Assembly (NCBI GenBank): GCA_041674625.1
Contig: JBAYVI010000062.1
Coordinates: 1-18,043, forward strand
DNA length: 18,043 nt
DNA from: BRH-c32 sp041674625
GTDB taxonomy: Bacteria; Bacteroidota; Ignavibacteria; Ignavibacteriales; Melioribacteraceae
Reading direction: 5' to 3'
A program made the position numbers and the translations under genes. The notes under the pieces are model-generated. The model was given only the letters and a program-made list of their open reading frames with translations, was not told the DNA's origin and ran no database searches. The first letter of the stretch is position 1. Each line of letters opens with the position of its first letter. This document shows positions 1 to 8,202 of the stretch, one piece after another.

Positions 1-616
1 AACTAATTTTATGTTTCCTAAAGCAGCATCCAAAACTATCGGAATTAGATGTGGTTCAGGTTCGTGGCTCTCACCAATCATTCCATCAAAATCGCATCCT
101 GCCGCATTGAAATATCGCAAACAAACAGATTTCAATCCATACGCTATATCAAAATCATTTAATACCATTTCTATAACATGTTTCGTATTTGCATAAGGAT
201 TAATCGGCTTTACACTTTCTTCTTCTGATATCGGGACTTTAATAGGGTTGCCGTATAACGAGCAGGTAGAAGAAAAAACTAATTTCTTTATTCCCGCTTC
301 ATTGACTGCTTTAATCAAATTAATGCTACCAATTACGTTATTTTGATAATACATTGCAGGGTTCTCAACAGATTCACCAACATAAGCAAACGCTGCAAAA
401 TGAACGACCGCATCTGCCTTCGATTCCTTAATTGCATCACATAATTCATTATAATTAAGTAAATCGACTCGATATAATTTTACTTGCTCGGGGACAGCTT
501 CTTCATGCCCTCTGCTTAGATTATCCAATACTGCAACATCTATTTCCTTGGAAATAAGATATTTTACAAAGTGGCTGCCAATATATCCGGCACCACCTGT
601 TACCAAAATTTTCAAA
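1..616 (-). CDS. galE: UDP-glucose 4-epimerase, N-terminal part (cut by window edge)
   Basis: This gene interconverts UDP-glucose and UDP-galactose in the cytoplasm, supplying galactose units for surface polysaccharides. About 205 residues of an expected 320-340 are present. The protein opens with the Rossmann NAD-binding glycine motif (VTGGAGYIGS, near residues 5-14). It then has the SSTCSLYG stretch, which carries the catalytic Ser/Thr, and NPYANTK, which supplies the YxxxK catalytic Tyr and Lys. RYFNAAG and HLIP follow, as usual in GalE. The rest, which shapes the sugar pocket, lies beyond base 1. I place the start at the TTG at 616-614, because it directly precedes KILVTGGAGYIG and has a GAGGG ribosome site 4-5 bases upstream; no ATG fits. 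It is transcribed away from the acyltransferase gene at 701. Related NDP-sugar epimerases are possible, but the motif set favours GalE. Confidence 0.9.
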
Positions 617-700
617 TGTCCCTCAAAAAATTCTAATTAATAAAAATACAAAAAAGATTAAGATTTATTAACTTAATAATCTAATTCGGAGCAAAATTGT
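617..700. promoter_or_regulatory. Divergent intergenic region between galE and the DUF1624-like gene
   Basis: These 84 bases separate two divergently read genes and must hold both promoters unless they lie inside coding sequence. The stretch is almost entirely A/T. An imperfect inverted repeat is visible (GATTAAG at 656-662 facing CTTAAT at 672-677). A GGAGC ribosome site lies just before the ATG at 701. I see no convincing -35/-10 pair, so no promoter position is claimed. Confidence 0.4.
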
Positions 701-1834
701 ATGGGAAACAAACAATCAAGCAGATTGGTTTTTATTGATCTTCTTAAAGGGTTAGTTCTATTAATAATGATTGAAGTGCACGTATTTAATTCACTTCTTT
801 TACTTCAATTTAAAGAAGCATCTTGGTTCAGTATTGTTAATTTCATTAATGGTCTTGTAGCCCCATCATTTCTTTTTGCTTCCGGTTTTACGTTCATTCT
901 CTCTACAAGTAAAACCTTCGATTCGAAATTTGATAAAACTATTTTTTTAAGAAAATTAAAAAGAATTAGTGTAATCTTTTTACTTGGTTATGTACTCCGT
1001 CTCCCATATTTGAATCTTACTGACCTAATTAATAAGTCTAGTGAACTACAAATGAATATATTTCTTTCTGTCGATATTCTCCAATGTATTGCAGTCGGAC
1101 TTTTTATTTTTGTAATCTCCTCTGCTATATTTAATAAAGAGAAATCAAATCTTACCTTTTTAATCATTGCTACATTCATAACAATACTTATAAGCCCTGT
1201 AATGTGGAAAATACAATTTGATAATTTTATGCACGTTGGAGTAGCTAATTATTTTAATAGAATTAATGGTTCTTTATTCCCTTTATTCCCTTGGATTGCT
1301 TTTATTTTTTCCGGCGGTATTGCTGCTCACTATTACTTGATTCTTAAAAAATCGGGTGAGACAAATAAATATTTTAATTCAATCTTAATTACAGGTGTAT
1401 TGTTCACTGTTATAGGTTATTTCGTTTATATGAATTTAAGCGGAATCGTTTTTTCAGGAATTATTCCTCATCCTTTTTTCTTTATTGAACGACTTGGTAT
1501 AATTCTCTTTCTTTTATACTTTTTAAACCTGATTAATAACATCATTGATTTAAGTAATTCATTTTTAGTGAAGGTTAGCAAAGAATCTCTGATTGTTTAT
1601 TTCCTTCACTTAGAATTAATCTATCTTGGTTTCTTTAATGGGAAAAGTTTAGCTACTGTTTATTACGAAAAATTAAATCTGCTCGAAGCAAGTGGAGTTA
1701 CTTTAATAATAATTTTGTCAATGATAGCGGCGGCTTATATATGGAATTATGTAAAAATCCATCATAAACAATATGCAACTTATTCCGGTTACATATTGCT
1801 TATTGGGGGAATTACTTATTTTATTCTGGGTTGA
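701..1834 (+). CDS. DUF1624/HGSNAT-like multi-pass membrane acyltransferase
   Basis: A 377-residue integral membrane protein with roughly ten to eleven hydrophobic segments spread over its whole length. The N-terminus (RLVFIDLLKGLVLLIMIEVH, residues 8-27) matches the opening of the heparan-alpha-glucosaminide N-acetyltransferase catalytic family (DUF1624): a short basic lead, an Asp-Leu-x-(K/R)-Gly turn in the first helix, and a His (H27) at its end. Family members are thought to move acetyl groups from acetyl-CoA across the membrane onto sugars; the bacterial substrate here is unknown. The FFIERLGIILF and YFLHLELIYLG stretches near the C-terminus also suit membrane acyltransferases. A GGAGC ribosome site precedes the ATG. 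It stands alone on the plus strand beside galE, which is compatible with a role in surface glycan decoration (inference). Its last 14 bases overlap the convergent thioesterase gene. Confidence 0.65.
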   Translation: MGNKQSSRLVFIDLLKGLVLLIMIEVHVFNSLLLLQFKEASWFSIVNFINGLVAPSFLFASGFTFILSTSKTFDSKFDKTIFLRKLKRISVIFLLGYVLRLPYLNLTDLINKSSELQMNIFLSVDILQCIAVGLFIFVISSAIFNKEKSNLTFLIIATFITILISPVMWKIQFDNFMHVGVANYFNRINGSLFPLFPWIAFIFSGGIAAHYYLILKKSGETNKYFNSILITGVLFTVIGYFVYMNLSGIVFSGIIPHPFFFIERLGIILFLLYFLNLINNIIDLSNSFLVKVSKESLIVYFLHLELIYLGFFNGKSLATVYYEKLNLLEASGVTLIIILSMIAAAYIWNYVKIHHKQYATYSGYILLIGGITYFILG

Positions 1835-2297
1835 TAGAAAAGCTTTCGTCTTCTTTCTTTAAGACGACTTTCCCTTCATAACCTTTGACTGCAAGATAAA
1901 ATTCTTCAGGTAATGGCTGAGATTTTTTCGTTCTTATATTTATATGGACAAATACTCCACCACCTTCAGCGATTATTTCTCCCGTTTTACTATTCTCAAC
2001 TATATGTACAAAATGAAAACTCTTATTCGTGATTAAAGTAACTTTCGTATATATGGTTAATTCATCACCAAAATGCGCTGGTTGTAAATAATTGCATTCA
2101 TTGCGTGCCATTATGAAAAACGATTCACCTTCCAATATTTCTTTGAACTTATACAGATGTTTTAGTGTCTCTGTATAACTAATGCGCGCATCTTCGAAAT
2201 ATGTAAAATATATGGCATTATTAACTATACCCATTAAATCGACTTCATGAAAACGAACTGTCTCTTTTATTTTATGTTTAAATTCACTTTTTTCCAT
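1821..2297 (-). CDS. Acyl-CoA thioesterase, 4HBT/YbgC family
   Basis: A 158-residue hotdog-fold thioesterase that probably hydrolyses short or medium acyl-CoA thioesters in the cytoplasm. Residues 14-40 hold the family signature: a beta strand, then HEVDLMGIVNNAIYFTYFED, with Asp20 in the position of the 4-hydroxybenzoyl-CoA thioesterase catalytic Asp and the GIVNNAIY helix following it. The length is normal for the family. A GGAG ribosome site lies about 5 bases before the ATG. It is the last gene of the long minus-strand run and starts 9 bases after ltaE. Its 3' end overlaps the convergent gene by 14 bp, and I see no hairpin terminator there. YbgC proteins usually sit with Tol-Pal genes; no tol genes are present here, so the physiological substrate cannot be deduced. 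Confidence 0.82.
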   Translation of the reverse strand: MEKSEFKHKIKETVRFHEVDLMGIVNNAIYFTYFEDARISYTETLKHLYKFKEILEGESFFIMARNECNYLQPAHFGDELTIYTKVTLITNKSFHFVHIVENSKTGEIIAEGGGVFVHINIRTKKSQPLPEEFYLAVKGYEGKVVLKKEDESFSINPE

Positions 2298-2306
2298 TTA
2301 ACTCCA

Positions 2307-3335
2307 TTATAATACTTTTGCTAATATATTTTTTGCTTCTTCAATCTCATCAAAAGAAATATCCATGTGTGCTACTATTCTTACATTTCCCGGACTTCCT
2401 GCACTAACTATTAATCCATGTTCCTTGCATTCCTCAATTACTTGCTCCACTGATTTTTCAGTTGGTGCAAACATTAAGATATTCGTTTGAACTGTTGCCA
2501 TGTCGATTTTGCATTTTCCATGCTTTACCAAAAATTCTGCTATCGATTTTATTTTTTTATGGTCATCTCTTAATTTCGGTATATTATTTTCGAGAGCATA
2601 AAGTCCTGCCGCCGCAAGTATCCCGATCTGCCTCATACCTCCGCCCCAAGATTTCCTTACTCTAAAGGCTTCATTAATAAATTCTTTATCGCCTGCTATA
2701 ATTGAACCGACCGGAGCACCAAGCCCTTTTGATAAACAACAAGAAATTGAATCAAAATGCGAAGCATACTCTTTCACTGAAATTCCCGTCTCGACCGATG
2801 CATTCCATATTCTTGCACCATCTAGATGCATGTACAAACCATATTTCTTTACCACTTCTTCAATACCTATAATATTTTCCATTGGAACAATTGTTCCTCC
2901 GCCTCTATTATGCGTGTTTTCTATTTCTATAACACGAGTACGAGCCATATAATATGCACTTAAAGGGCGGATTAATGGTTCTACGTCTTCTGCATTAAAT
3001 ACTCCATGATCACCATTTACAAAACTTAATTGTAATCCGCTAAGTTTTGCCGGCGAACCCGATTCATATTGAAATATATGTGCATCTTTATCGCATATTA
3101 CTTCATCTCCCGGTTGTGTGAGAACATTCAAACATAGTTGATTCCCCATCACTCCACTTGATACATATAAAGCTGCTTCTTTACCTAATAAATCTGCTGC
3201 ATATTCCTGAAGTTTATTAACAGTAGGGTCTTCCTGATATACATCATCCCCAACTTCTGCTTCATACATTGCTTTTCTCATCTCTAAAGATGGCTTTGTT
3301 ACTGTGTCACTTCTTAAATCAATTATTTTTTTCAT
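2307..3335 (-). CDS. ltaE: Low-specificity L-threonine aldolase
   Basis: A PLP-dependent fold-type I enzyme that cleaves L-threonine or L-allo-threonine to glycine and acetaldehyde in the cytoplasm. The N-terminus IDLRSDTVTKPS is the typical opening of this family, and EVGDDVYQEDPTV (residues 27-39) follows as expected. YVSSGVMGNQ matches the cofactor-phosphate loop. HLDGARIWNA contains Asp172, which contacts the PLP ring nitrogen, and SCCLSKGLGAPVGS contains the Schiff-base Lys203. The 342-residue length is normal. The ATG at 3335 has an AAGAAG ribosome site just upstream and lies 17 bp inside the 3' end of lnt, so translation is probably coupled to it. Related beta-eliminating lyases are the only serious alternative. 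Its place between lnt and a thioesterase says little about pathway; glycine supply is an inference. Confidence 0.93.
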   Translation of the reverse strand: MKKIIDLRSDTVTKPSLEMRKAMYEAEVGDDVYQEDPTVNKLQEYAADLLGKEAALYVSSGVMGNQLCLNVLTQPGDEVICDKDAHIFQYESGSPAKLSGLQLSFVNGDHGVFNAEDVEPLIRPLSAYYMARTRVIEIENTHNRGGGTIVPMENIIGIEEVVKKYGLYMHLDGARIWNASVETGISVKEYASHFDSISCCLSKGLGAPVGSIIAGDKEFINEAFRVRKSWGGGMRQIGILAAAGLYALENNIPKLRDDHKKIKSIAEFLVKHGKCKIDMATVQTNILMFAPTEKSVEQVIEECKEHGLIVSAGSPGNVRIVAHMDISFDEIEEAKNILAKVL

Positions 3336-4944
3336 CTTCTTTATATAGGTTTATTTTAAAAAATCTCTTCAGCAAAAATAAAATAAATATTGCTATCGAT
3401 ATCCCCGTTACAAAATTAGGAATTATTAAAGGATAATTTGTGTAGAATGTTTTATTGTAATTAAAAGTTATATCCCCTACTAAAATATCTCTCTTAAACA
3501 ATTTTGTTTCCGAAAGAATATTTCCGTTTGGATCAATAATACAGCTTACTCCTCCATTTGCGGCTCTCACTACATACTTCCTATTCTCTATTGCACGCAA
3601 TCGGCTAATCTCTTTATGTTGAAACGGTCCGCTCGAATATCCATACCAACTATCATTAGTTACTACTGTAATTAGCCCTGCGCCTTTTTGAACAAACTCG
3701 GCAACAAAATCGGGATAGATTGATTCTATACAAATCACTCCACCGATTTTATTCTTTCCATATTCAAAAACCTTCGCTCCACTACCCGTATTCCAACTTG
3801 AAATTCCAACCTGCCACTTAATTAAATCTCCAAGAAGCGGAATCTCTTCAACAAATGGTACTTTCTCGCCAAATGGTACTAATTTAATTTTTCCATATTT
3901 CTGAATTGCAAAACTATCGGGACTAAACCCAAGTATAGAATTAAACGAAGTATATTTTGCTCCAGAGACTTTTGTCTCTTTCGCATCTTCGGGAGCTTTT
4001 TCCCCTTTAAAATAAAAATTTATATCTGGCATGCCTGTAAGTAAAAATACTTTGTTTTTATTCACAAAGTTGCGAATCTGATTTACTTCAAAATCATAAT
4101 TACCGGAAAGCAGATAAACAGGTAAAGCAGATTCGGGGAATACAATTATCTTCGCTCCTTGATCAACCGCTTTTTGTGAAAGTCCTAGATATAGATCAAT
4201 CTGTTCCTGTAAATTCCCACCACTCCATTTCTCCCAAGGATTTAAATTCGGTTGAATTAATCCGACTTTAATTTTATCTCCGGAATTATAATCGATATTA
4301 TTTTTTATAACCCCATAAACTATCGGCAACAAAAATAAAATTACAATCGGAATGCTCAGCCTATAATTGATTTTTTTCTTTTCGAAATAGTCAATAATAA
4401 ATAGATAAATGAAAAGATTTATGAATAGAATTAATAATGATAATCCATAAGCACCAATTATATCTGCAATTTGAATAAAACTATTGAATGATGTAATTGA
4501 ATTAGAAAGTGTGAGCCAAGGGAACCTTAGATCAGTAAGTGTATATATATACTCAAAGAAGACCCAGAAAAATGGGAATAATAAAAGTGCTCCTTTTTTA
4601 CCTATTGTTCTTAATGCATAATGATGTAGAAAAACCGGAATTAAGTAAAGAGCGGGATTAACGAATAATAAGAGTCCACCCGAAATCAACAAAAAAGGAT
4701 CCGCTTCTTTGGTCCAGCTCCCTACCCAATAAATTGTAATTAAATTGAATACAAAAAACGTGAAATATGAAATGCGTACTCTTTTTATTAATTCATCTGT
4801 ACCATTCAAAAGGTAAAAGTATGGGACGAATGCTATAAAAATTAAATATGGGAATGGAATTGGCGGATAAGATATTCCTATCATAAAACCGCTTATGACA
4901 GATAATAATACAATTCGGTTTTTATTTAGTTCAGGCAATTTCAC
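3319..4944 (-). CDS. lnt: Apolipoprotein N-acyltransferase
   Basis: An inner-membrane enzyme that adds the third acyl chain to the N-terminal Cys of lipoproteins, the last step of lipoprotein maturation in diderm bacteria. Residues 1-215 form about seven to eight membrane helices. A nitrilase-fold periplasmic domain spans about 225-495, and a final helix near 508-526 returns to the membrane. The catalytic triad is visible: Glu271 in VFPESALP, Lys352 in YGKIKLVPFGE, and Cys405 in GGVICIESIYP. The 541-residue length is typical. The start is a GTG at 4944 that overlaps the end of dedA by 14 bp and sits directly after a seven-A run in a purine-rich stretch that may act as a weak ribosome site. 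It belongs to the sigma-headed minus-strand operon. The lipoprotein at 16860 would be one of its many substrates. Confidence 0.95.
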   Translation of the reverse strand: MKLPELNKNRIVLLSVISGFMIGISYPPIPFPYLIFIAFVPYFYLLNGTDELIKRVRISYFTFFVFNLITIYWVGSWTKEADPFLLISGGLLLFVNPALYLIPVFLHHYALRTIGKKGALLLFPFFWVFFEYIYTLTDLRFPWLTLSNSITSFNSFIQIADIIGAYGLSLLILFINLFIYLFIIDYFEKKKINYRLSIPIVILFLLPIVYGVIKNNIDYNSGDKIKVGLIQPNLNPWEKWSGGNLQEQIDLYLGLSQKAVDQGAKIIVFPESALPVYLLSGNYDFEVNQIRNFVNKNKVFLLTGMPDINFYFKGEKAPEDAKETKVSGAKYTSFNSILGFSPDSFAIQKYGKIKLVPFGEKVPFVEEIPLLGDLIKWQVGISSWNTGSGAKVFEYGKNKIGGVICIESIYPDFVAEFVQKGAGLITVVTNDSWYGYSSGPFQHKEISRLRAIENRKYVVRAANGGVSCIIDPNGNILSETKLFKRDILVGDITFNYNKTFYTNYPLIIPNFVTGISIAIFILFLLKRFFKINLYKEDEKNN

Positions 4945-5551
4945 TTTTTTTCTTTTTCTTCTTGATTAAAAAACGATATGCAATTATTATTAAAAATACT
5001 CCTATTACTAAATAAGCGACATTTGAATATGTATGCAAATAGTAATCAATCTTATCAATATTCTGACCTAATTTCATTCCCAGAAAGACTAACAAAACAT
5101 ACCATAAAAGCGAACTGAGAGATGCCAATAAAAATGTCGGGAGCATTCTCAATTGATGAAGCCCTGAAAAGAAACTCACAACTGCGCGCGTGCCAGGTAG
5201 AAATCGATTTACTATTATTATTGAATAGCCATATTTATTAAACCACCGGTCGGCTTTTTGTAATAATTCTTGTGTAATAAATTTTATTTTATTTGCTCGG
5301 ATTAATTTTAATCCAAGATAATCACCTATTAGATACATAACTATAAACCCGAGAGAACTACCTAAGCTTGTAATTAATAAAAGTGGAATAAATCCGGTAG
5401 GTGAATGTGCTAATATAGTTGAGCCGACTACTACTACAACATCACTTGGTGATGGTGGAAATAAGTTTTCGATAAACGCAAAACCAAATAGTATTAGATA
5501 TACGATTACTACATTTTGAGAATTAAGAAATACTACTATCTGCTCTAACAT
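4931..5551 (-). CDS. DedA-family (VTT-domain) membrane protein
   Basis: A 206-residue polytopic inner-membrane protein of the DedA/SNARE-associated (VTT) family. Relatives are undecaprenyl-phosphate or phospholipid flippases needed for envelope integrity and proton-motive-force homeostasis. The sequence shows the re-entrant region ENLFPPSPSDVVVVVGS (near residues 28-44) and the conserved NRFLPGTRAVVSFFSGL segment (about residues 114-130), with its GxR motif. Two further hydrophobic segments follow. The tail is very basic (KKKKKKSEIA). The ATG at 5551 overlaps the ispF stop codon by one base (TAATG), so it is probably coupled to ispF. The gene ends 14 bp inside lnt. Its pairing with IspF, which feeds polyprenyl synthesis, suits a polyprenyl-phosphate transporter, but that substrate is inferred from family knowledge only. 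Confidence 0.88.
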   Translation of the reverse strand: MLEQIVVFLNSQNVVIVYLILFGFAFIENLFPPSPSDVVVVVGSTILAHSPTGFIPLLLITSLGSSLGFIVMYLIGDYLGLKLIRANKIKFITQELLQKADRWFNKYGYSIIIVNRFLPGTRAVVSFFSGLHQLRMLPTFLLASLSSLLWYVLLVFLGMKLGQNIDKIDYYLHTYSNVAYLVIGVFLIIIAYRFLIKKKKKKSEIA

Positions 5552-6042
5552 TAATTTTCTTTCTTATAGATTAATACAGTTGCGTAAGCTTCGGCGCCCT
5601 CTTCCCTTCCGACAAAACCCATCCGTTCCGAAGTGGTTGCTTTAATCGAAACATCCTGCATATTAATTGAAAGAATCTCCGATATGACTTTTTGAATCTG
5701 TGGTATATAAGAAGCAATTTTGGGGGCTTCCATTACTATTGTAGCATCTAAATTGCCAACATGATACCCATGTGAATTAACTAATTCATGAACTTTTTTA
5801 AGTAGTATTTTGCTATCGATATTTTTATACGATTCATCGGTGTTAGGGAAATGCTTACCAATATCGCCAAGAGCTAAAGCTCCAAGAAGTGCATCACATA
5901 GTGCATGAAGCAGTATATCTGCATCAGAATGCCCATCAAATCCTTTTGAATGTGGAATTTCGACTCCACCAAGAATTAATTTTCTTCCCGCGGCAAATTG
6001 ATGAACATCATACCCTGAACCAATTCTAAAAGGAAAATTCAT
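5551..6042 (-). CDS. ispF: 2-C-methyl-D-erythritol 2,4-cyclodiphosphate synthase
   Basis: Catalyses the cyclisation of CDP-methylerythritol 2-phosphate, releasing CMP, in the non-mevalonate isoprenoid pathway. All signature blocks are present. RIGSGYDVHQF holds the metal ligands Asp12 and His14, GHSDADILLHALCDALLGA supplies the third ligand His46, and GDIGKHFPNTD follows. The C-terminal TTSERMGFVGREEGAEAYA block contributes to the CDP pocket and trimer interface. The 163-residue length is standard. The ATG overlaps the acyP stop by 4 bp (ATGA), and the stop overlaps the dedA start by one base. No ispD is adjacent, and there is no IspDF fusion. Confidence 0.96.
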   Translation of the reverse strand: MNFPFRIGSGYDVHQFAAGRKLILGGVEIPHSKGFDGHSDADILLHALCDALLGALALGDIGKHFPNTDESYKNIDSKILLKKVHELVNSHGYHVGNLDATIVMEAPKIASYIPQIQKVISEILSINMQDVSIKATTSERMGFVGREEGAEAYATVLIYKKEN

Positions 6043-6344
6043 TTACGAATTTCAAACCTCAAAAATTCTTTAGTTGGCTCTGCCCATTTAATAGAATGCG
6101 CCTTTACATGAGCATGCATAGGACCAACTTTCATCTCTTCAATATATTCGTGTATTAATTGTTTTGGTCCTTCTACTACCACAAATAGATCTCCTGTGTA
6201 AAGATTTTTCACAAATCCATTTAATTCAAATTTTTGTGCATTCCTAAGAGCAAAATATCTAAAACCTACTCCTTGAACTAATCCTTCGAGTACAATTTCA
6301 GCTCTTATTGGTTCGTTCTCCTTTAGATTTACGAATACTGTCAT
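6039..6344 (-). CDS. acyP: Acylphosphatase
   Basis: A small cytoplasmic enzyme that hydrolyses acyl phosphates such as acetyl phosphate or carbamoyl phosphate. The family signature GLVQGVGFRYF (residues 21-31) contains the phosphate-binding Arg29, and GFVKNLYTGDL (43-53) contains the catalytic Asn47. Most family members begin only a few residues before the first strand; this reading adds about 14 residues (MTVFVNLKENEPIR) before AEIVLEG. The start is therefore doubtful. The ATG at 6344 lies 47 bp inside the EamA gene and has no good ribosome site. A good AAGGAG lies inside this N-terminal extension, but no ATG, GTG or TTG follows it in frame at usual spacing. It overlaps ispF by 4 bp (ATGA). 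Confidence 0.88.
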   Translation of the reverse strand: MTVFVNLKENEPIRAEIVLEGLVQGVGFRYFALRNAQKFELNGFVKNLYTGDLFVVVEGPKQLIHEYIEEMKVGPMHAHVKAHSIKWAEPTKEFLRFEIRK

Positions 6345-7239
6345 ATACTTCTGTTGTAATTAATCCTGTAAAGATTAATACGCTCCCTATTACTCCAAAG
6401 TTACTGATTTTTTCATTCAGTAGAAAGAACGCAAATAATCCTGCAAATACCGGCTCGAATGAATAGATAATTCCCGCTTTTGTCGGTGTTACTTCCTTTT
6501 GATACTTAATCTGCATTCCAATATTAAATAAAGTAGCCAATAATGCAGTATATAATAATGCCGTAACTACGTCAAAATTAATATTTATATATAGCAATTC
6601 GATATTTGTTACATCTAAAATAACCGAAGTAATTAAACTCAAGATTGCAGTGGTCGTCAGTTGTATAAAAAACAGTGACCAAAATTTATGAATTGAAGAA
6701 TATATATCAATTAAGACTACATGTAAAGCAAAAACTATTGCAGCAGCCAATGTGAGCTCATCTCCAAAATTAAAATCTCGCCCAACCTCTTCAAAGAAAT
6801 TAGAAATTGAGTTACCACCTGTCGATAAAAAGATAATTCCAATAAAAACAATTACAGTACCTATAATTGCACCTATTGATGGATATCTCTTTTTAATAAA
6901 AATTGCAAATATTGGAATAAAGACAACTAATGTACCGGTTAGAAATCCGGATTTAGTTGCAGATGTAAAACGGAGTCCATAAGTTTGTCCGAAAAATCCT
7001 ATATATAAAAAAAAGCCAAGTATAATACCATGCCACAAAGCTTTTTTATCAATCGTATTTTCAAAATGAAAAACTAATGGGAGCAGAACAGAAGCAGCTA
7101 TCGAAAATCGAATACCGACATAAAGCATAGAAGAAATATCATTAAGTGCATTTTTGGTTAGTATAAATGTCCCACCCCAAATAATAGTCATGAGGAATAA
7201 AATCGCTTCGGCTTTTAATTCTTTGAGACGCTTAATCAT
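6298..7239 (-). CDS. EamA/DMT-family transporter
   Basis: A 313-residue protein with about ten hydrophobic helices arranged as two EamA repeats, typical of the drug/metabolite transporter superfamily. The first repeat opens with AEAILFLMTIIWGGTFILTK (residues 10-29), whose WGGTF turn is the usual EamA signature. The second repeat ends with TPTKAGIIYSFEPVFAGLFA (about 252-271), where the Pro after the Glu sits at the end of the ninth helix as in relatives. Family members export amino acids, nucleotides or other small metabolites; the substrate cannot be read from the sequence. The ATG at 7239 overlaps era by 8 bp, and the 3' end overlaps acyP by 47 bp. Confidence 0.88.
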   Translation of the reverse strand: MIKRLKELKAEAILFLMTIIWGGTFILTKNALNDISSMLYVGIRFSIAASVLLPLVFHFENTIDKKALWHGIILGFFLYIGFFGQTYGLRFTSATKSGFLTGTLVVFIPIFAIFIKKRYPSIGAIIGTVIVFIGIIFLSTGGNSISNFFEEVGRDFNFGDELTLAAAIVFALHVVLIDIYSSIHKFWSLFFIQLTTTAILSLITSVILDVTNIELLYININFDVVTALLYTALLATLFNIGMQIKYQKEVTPTKAGIIYSFEPVFAGLFAFFLLNEKISNFGVIGSVLIFTGLITTEVYDSIRKSKGERTNKS

Positions 7240-8131
7240 TATTAGGTATATATCCGAAGTTTTTTAATTGATATGGATTAGAGCGCCATTTCTCTTTAAC
7301 TTTAACAAAAAGTTCAAGATAAACTTCTCTTTCAAGAAATTTTTCGATTTCTGTTCTCGAATTTCTTCCTAATCTTTTTATGCTTTCCCCTTTATTGCCT
7401 ATGATAATCGGCTTTTGTGAATCACGCTCAATTATTATCGAAGCAGAGATATAATCCTTTGCATTCTCTCTCTCCTTAAATTCTTCTATCACTACTTCCG
7501 TACTATATGGAATTTCATCTCTATACATCTCAAAAATCTTCTCACGAATAATTTCACTAACGTAAAACCGTTCATTCTCATCAGTCAATTGATCATCTGG
7601 ATAATATTTCGGATGCTCCGGTAAGTATTCTAAAATCTTATCCATAACAGAATTAATATTAAACCCTGAGGATGCAGAGATTGCAAGTACATCATTAAAA
7701 AGAGAATCTTTTTTATTAACCTCAATAAGACTCTGGACTCTTATATCATTACTAATATCGATTTTATTAATTAGTAGTATTTTTTTAAGGTCATTATTCA
7801 ATAATTTCTTAATCGATTCGTCCTCAAAAATTCTTGAATCGTCTTCTGTAATATCAATCATAAAAAGGAGTATATCCGAATCTTGTGCTGAATAAATGAC
7901 ATACTCAAGCATCTTTTCTTGAAGTAAATATTCGGGGTTTAGTATTCCGGGAGTATCGTAAAAAATAATTTGATGTTCAGGTTCGCTTATTATTCCTAAA
8001 ATCCTTTTTCGTGTAGTTTGCGGTTTATTAGAAATAATAGAAAGTTTTTGCCCTAAAAGTGCATTTAATAAAGTCGATTTGCCGGCGTTTGGTTTACCAA
8101 CTATCGAAACAAATCCTGATTTTACAGACAT
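7232..8131 (-). CDS. era: GTPase Era
   Basis: A ribosome-assembly GTPase that binds the 3' end of 16S rRNA and is needed for 30S maturation. The GTPase domain has G1 (GKPNAGKST), the switch I PQTTRKR block, G3 (DTPG) and G4 (NKID). The C-terminal KH domain includes the GNKGESIKRLGRNSRTEIEK stretch that contacts RNA. I take the ATG at 8131 (299 residues, MSVKSGFVSIVG), which matches how Era proteins usually begin. The longer reading from a GTG at 8149 adds six residues with no ribosome site. A 71-base gap to the anti-sigma gene is the widest in this run, so era could have its own promoter. It overlaps the EamA gene by 8 bp. Confidence 0.96.
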   Translation of the reverse strand: MSVKSGFVSIVGKPNAGKSTLLNALLGQKLSIISNKPQTTRKRILGIISEPEHQIIFYDTPGILNPEYLLQEKMLEYVIYSAQDSDILLFMIDITEDDSRIFEDESIKKLLNNDLKKILLINKIDISNDIRVQSLIEVNKKDSLFNDVLAISASSGFNINSVMDKILEYLPEHPKYYPDDQLTDENERFYVSEIIREKIFEMYRDEIPYSTEVVIEEFKERENAKDYISASIIIERDSQKPIIIGNKGESIKRLGRNSRTEIEKFLEREVYLELFVKVKEKWRSNPYQLKNFGYIPNND

Positions 8132-8202
8132 TTTACATCCATGATTCACATCGATTTTAATAAAGAAAGGTAATATAAAGAATTGGAAGGTTAAAAATAT
8201 TC

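Noticed and set aside
11..196. Plus-strand open frame of 61 codons near the left edge
   Set aside because: It lies opposite galE, which has full family motifs on the minus strand; the plus-strand translation shows no domain and no ribosome site.
617..700. Imperfect inverted repeat between galE and the acyltransferase as an operator
   Set aside because: Arms are short, interrupted and A/T only; not distinguishable from background.
6752..6982. Plus-strand 76-codon frame opposite the EamA gene
   Set aside because: Shadow of the transporter gene; Pro/Lys/Ile-rich reverse translation with no ribosome site.
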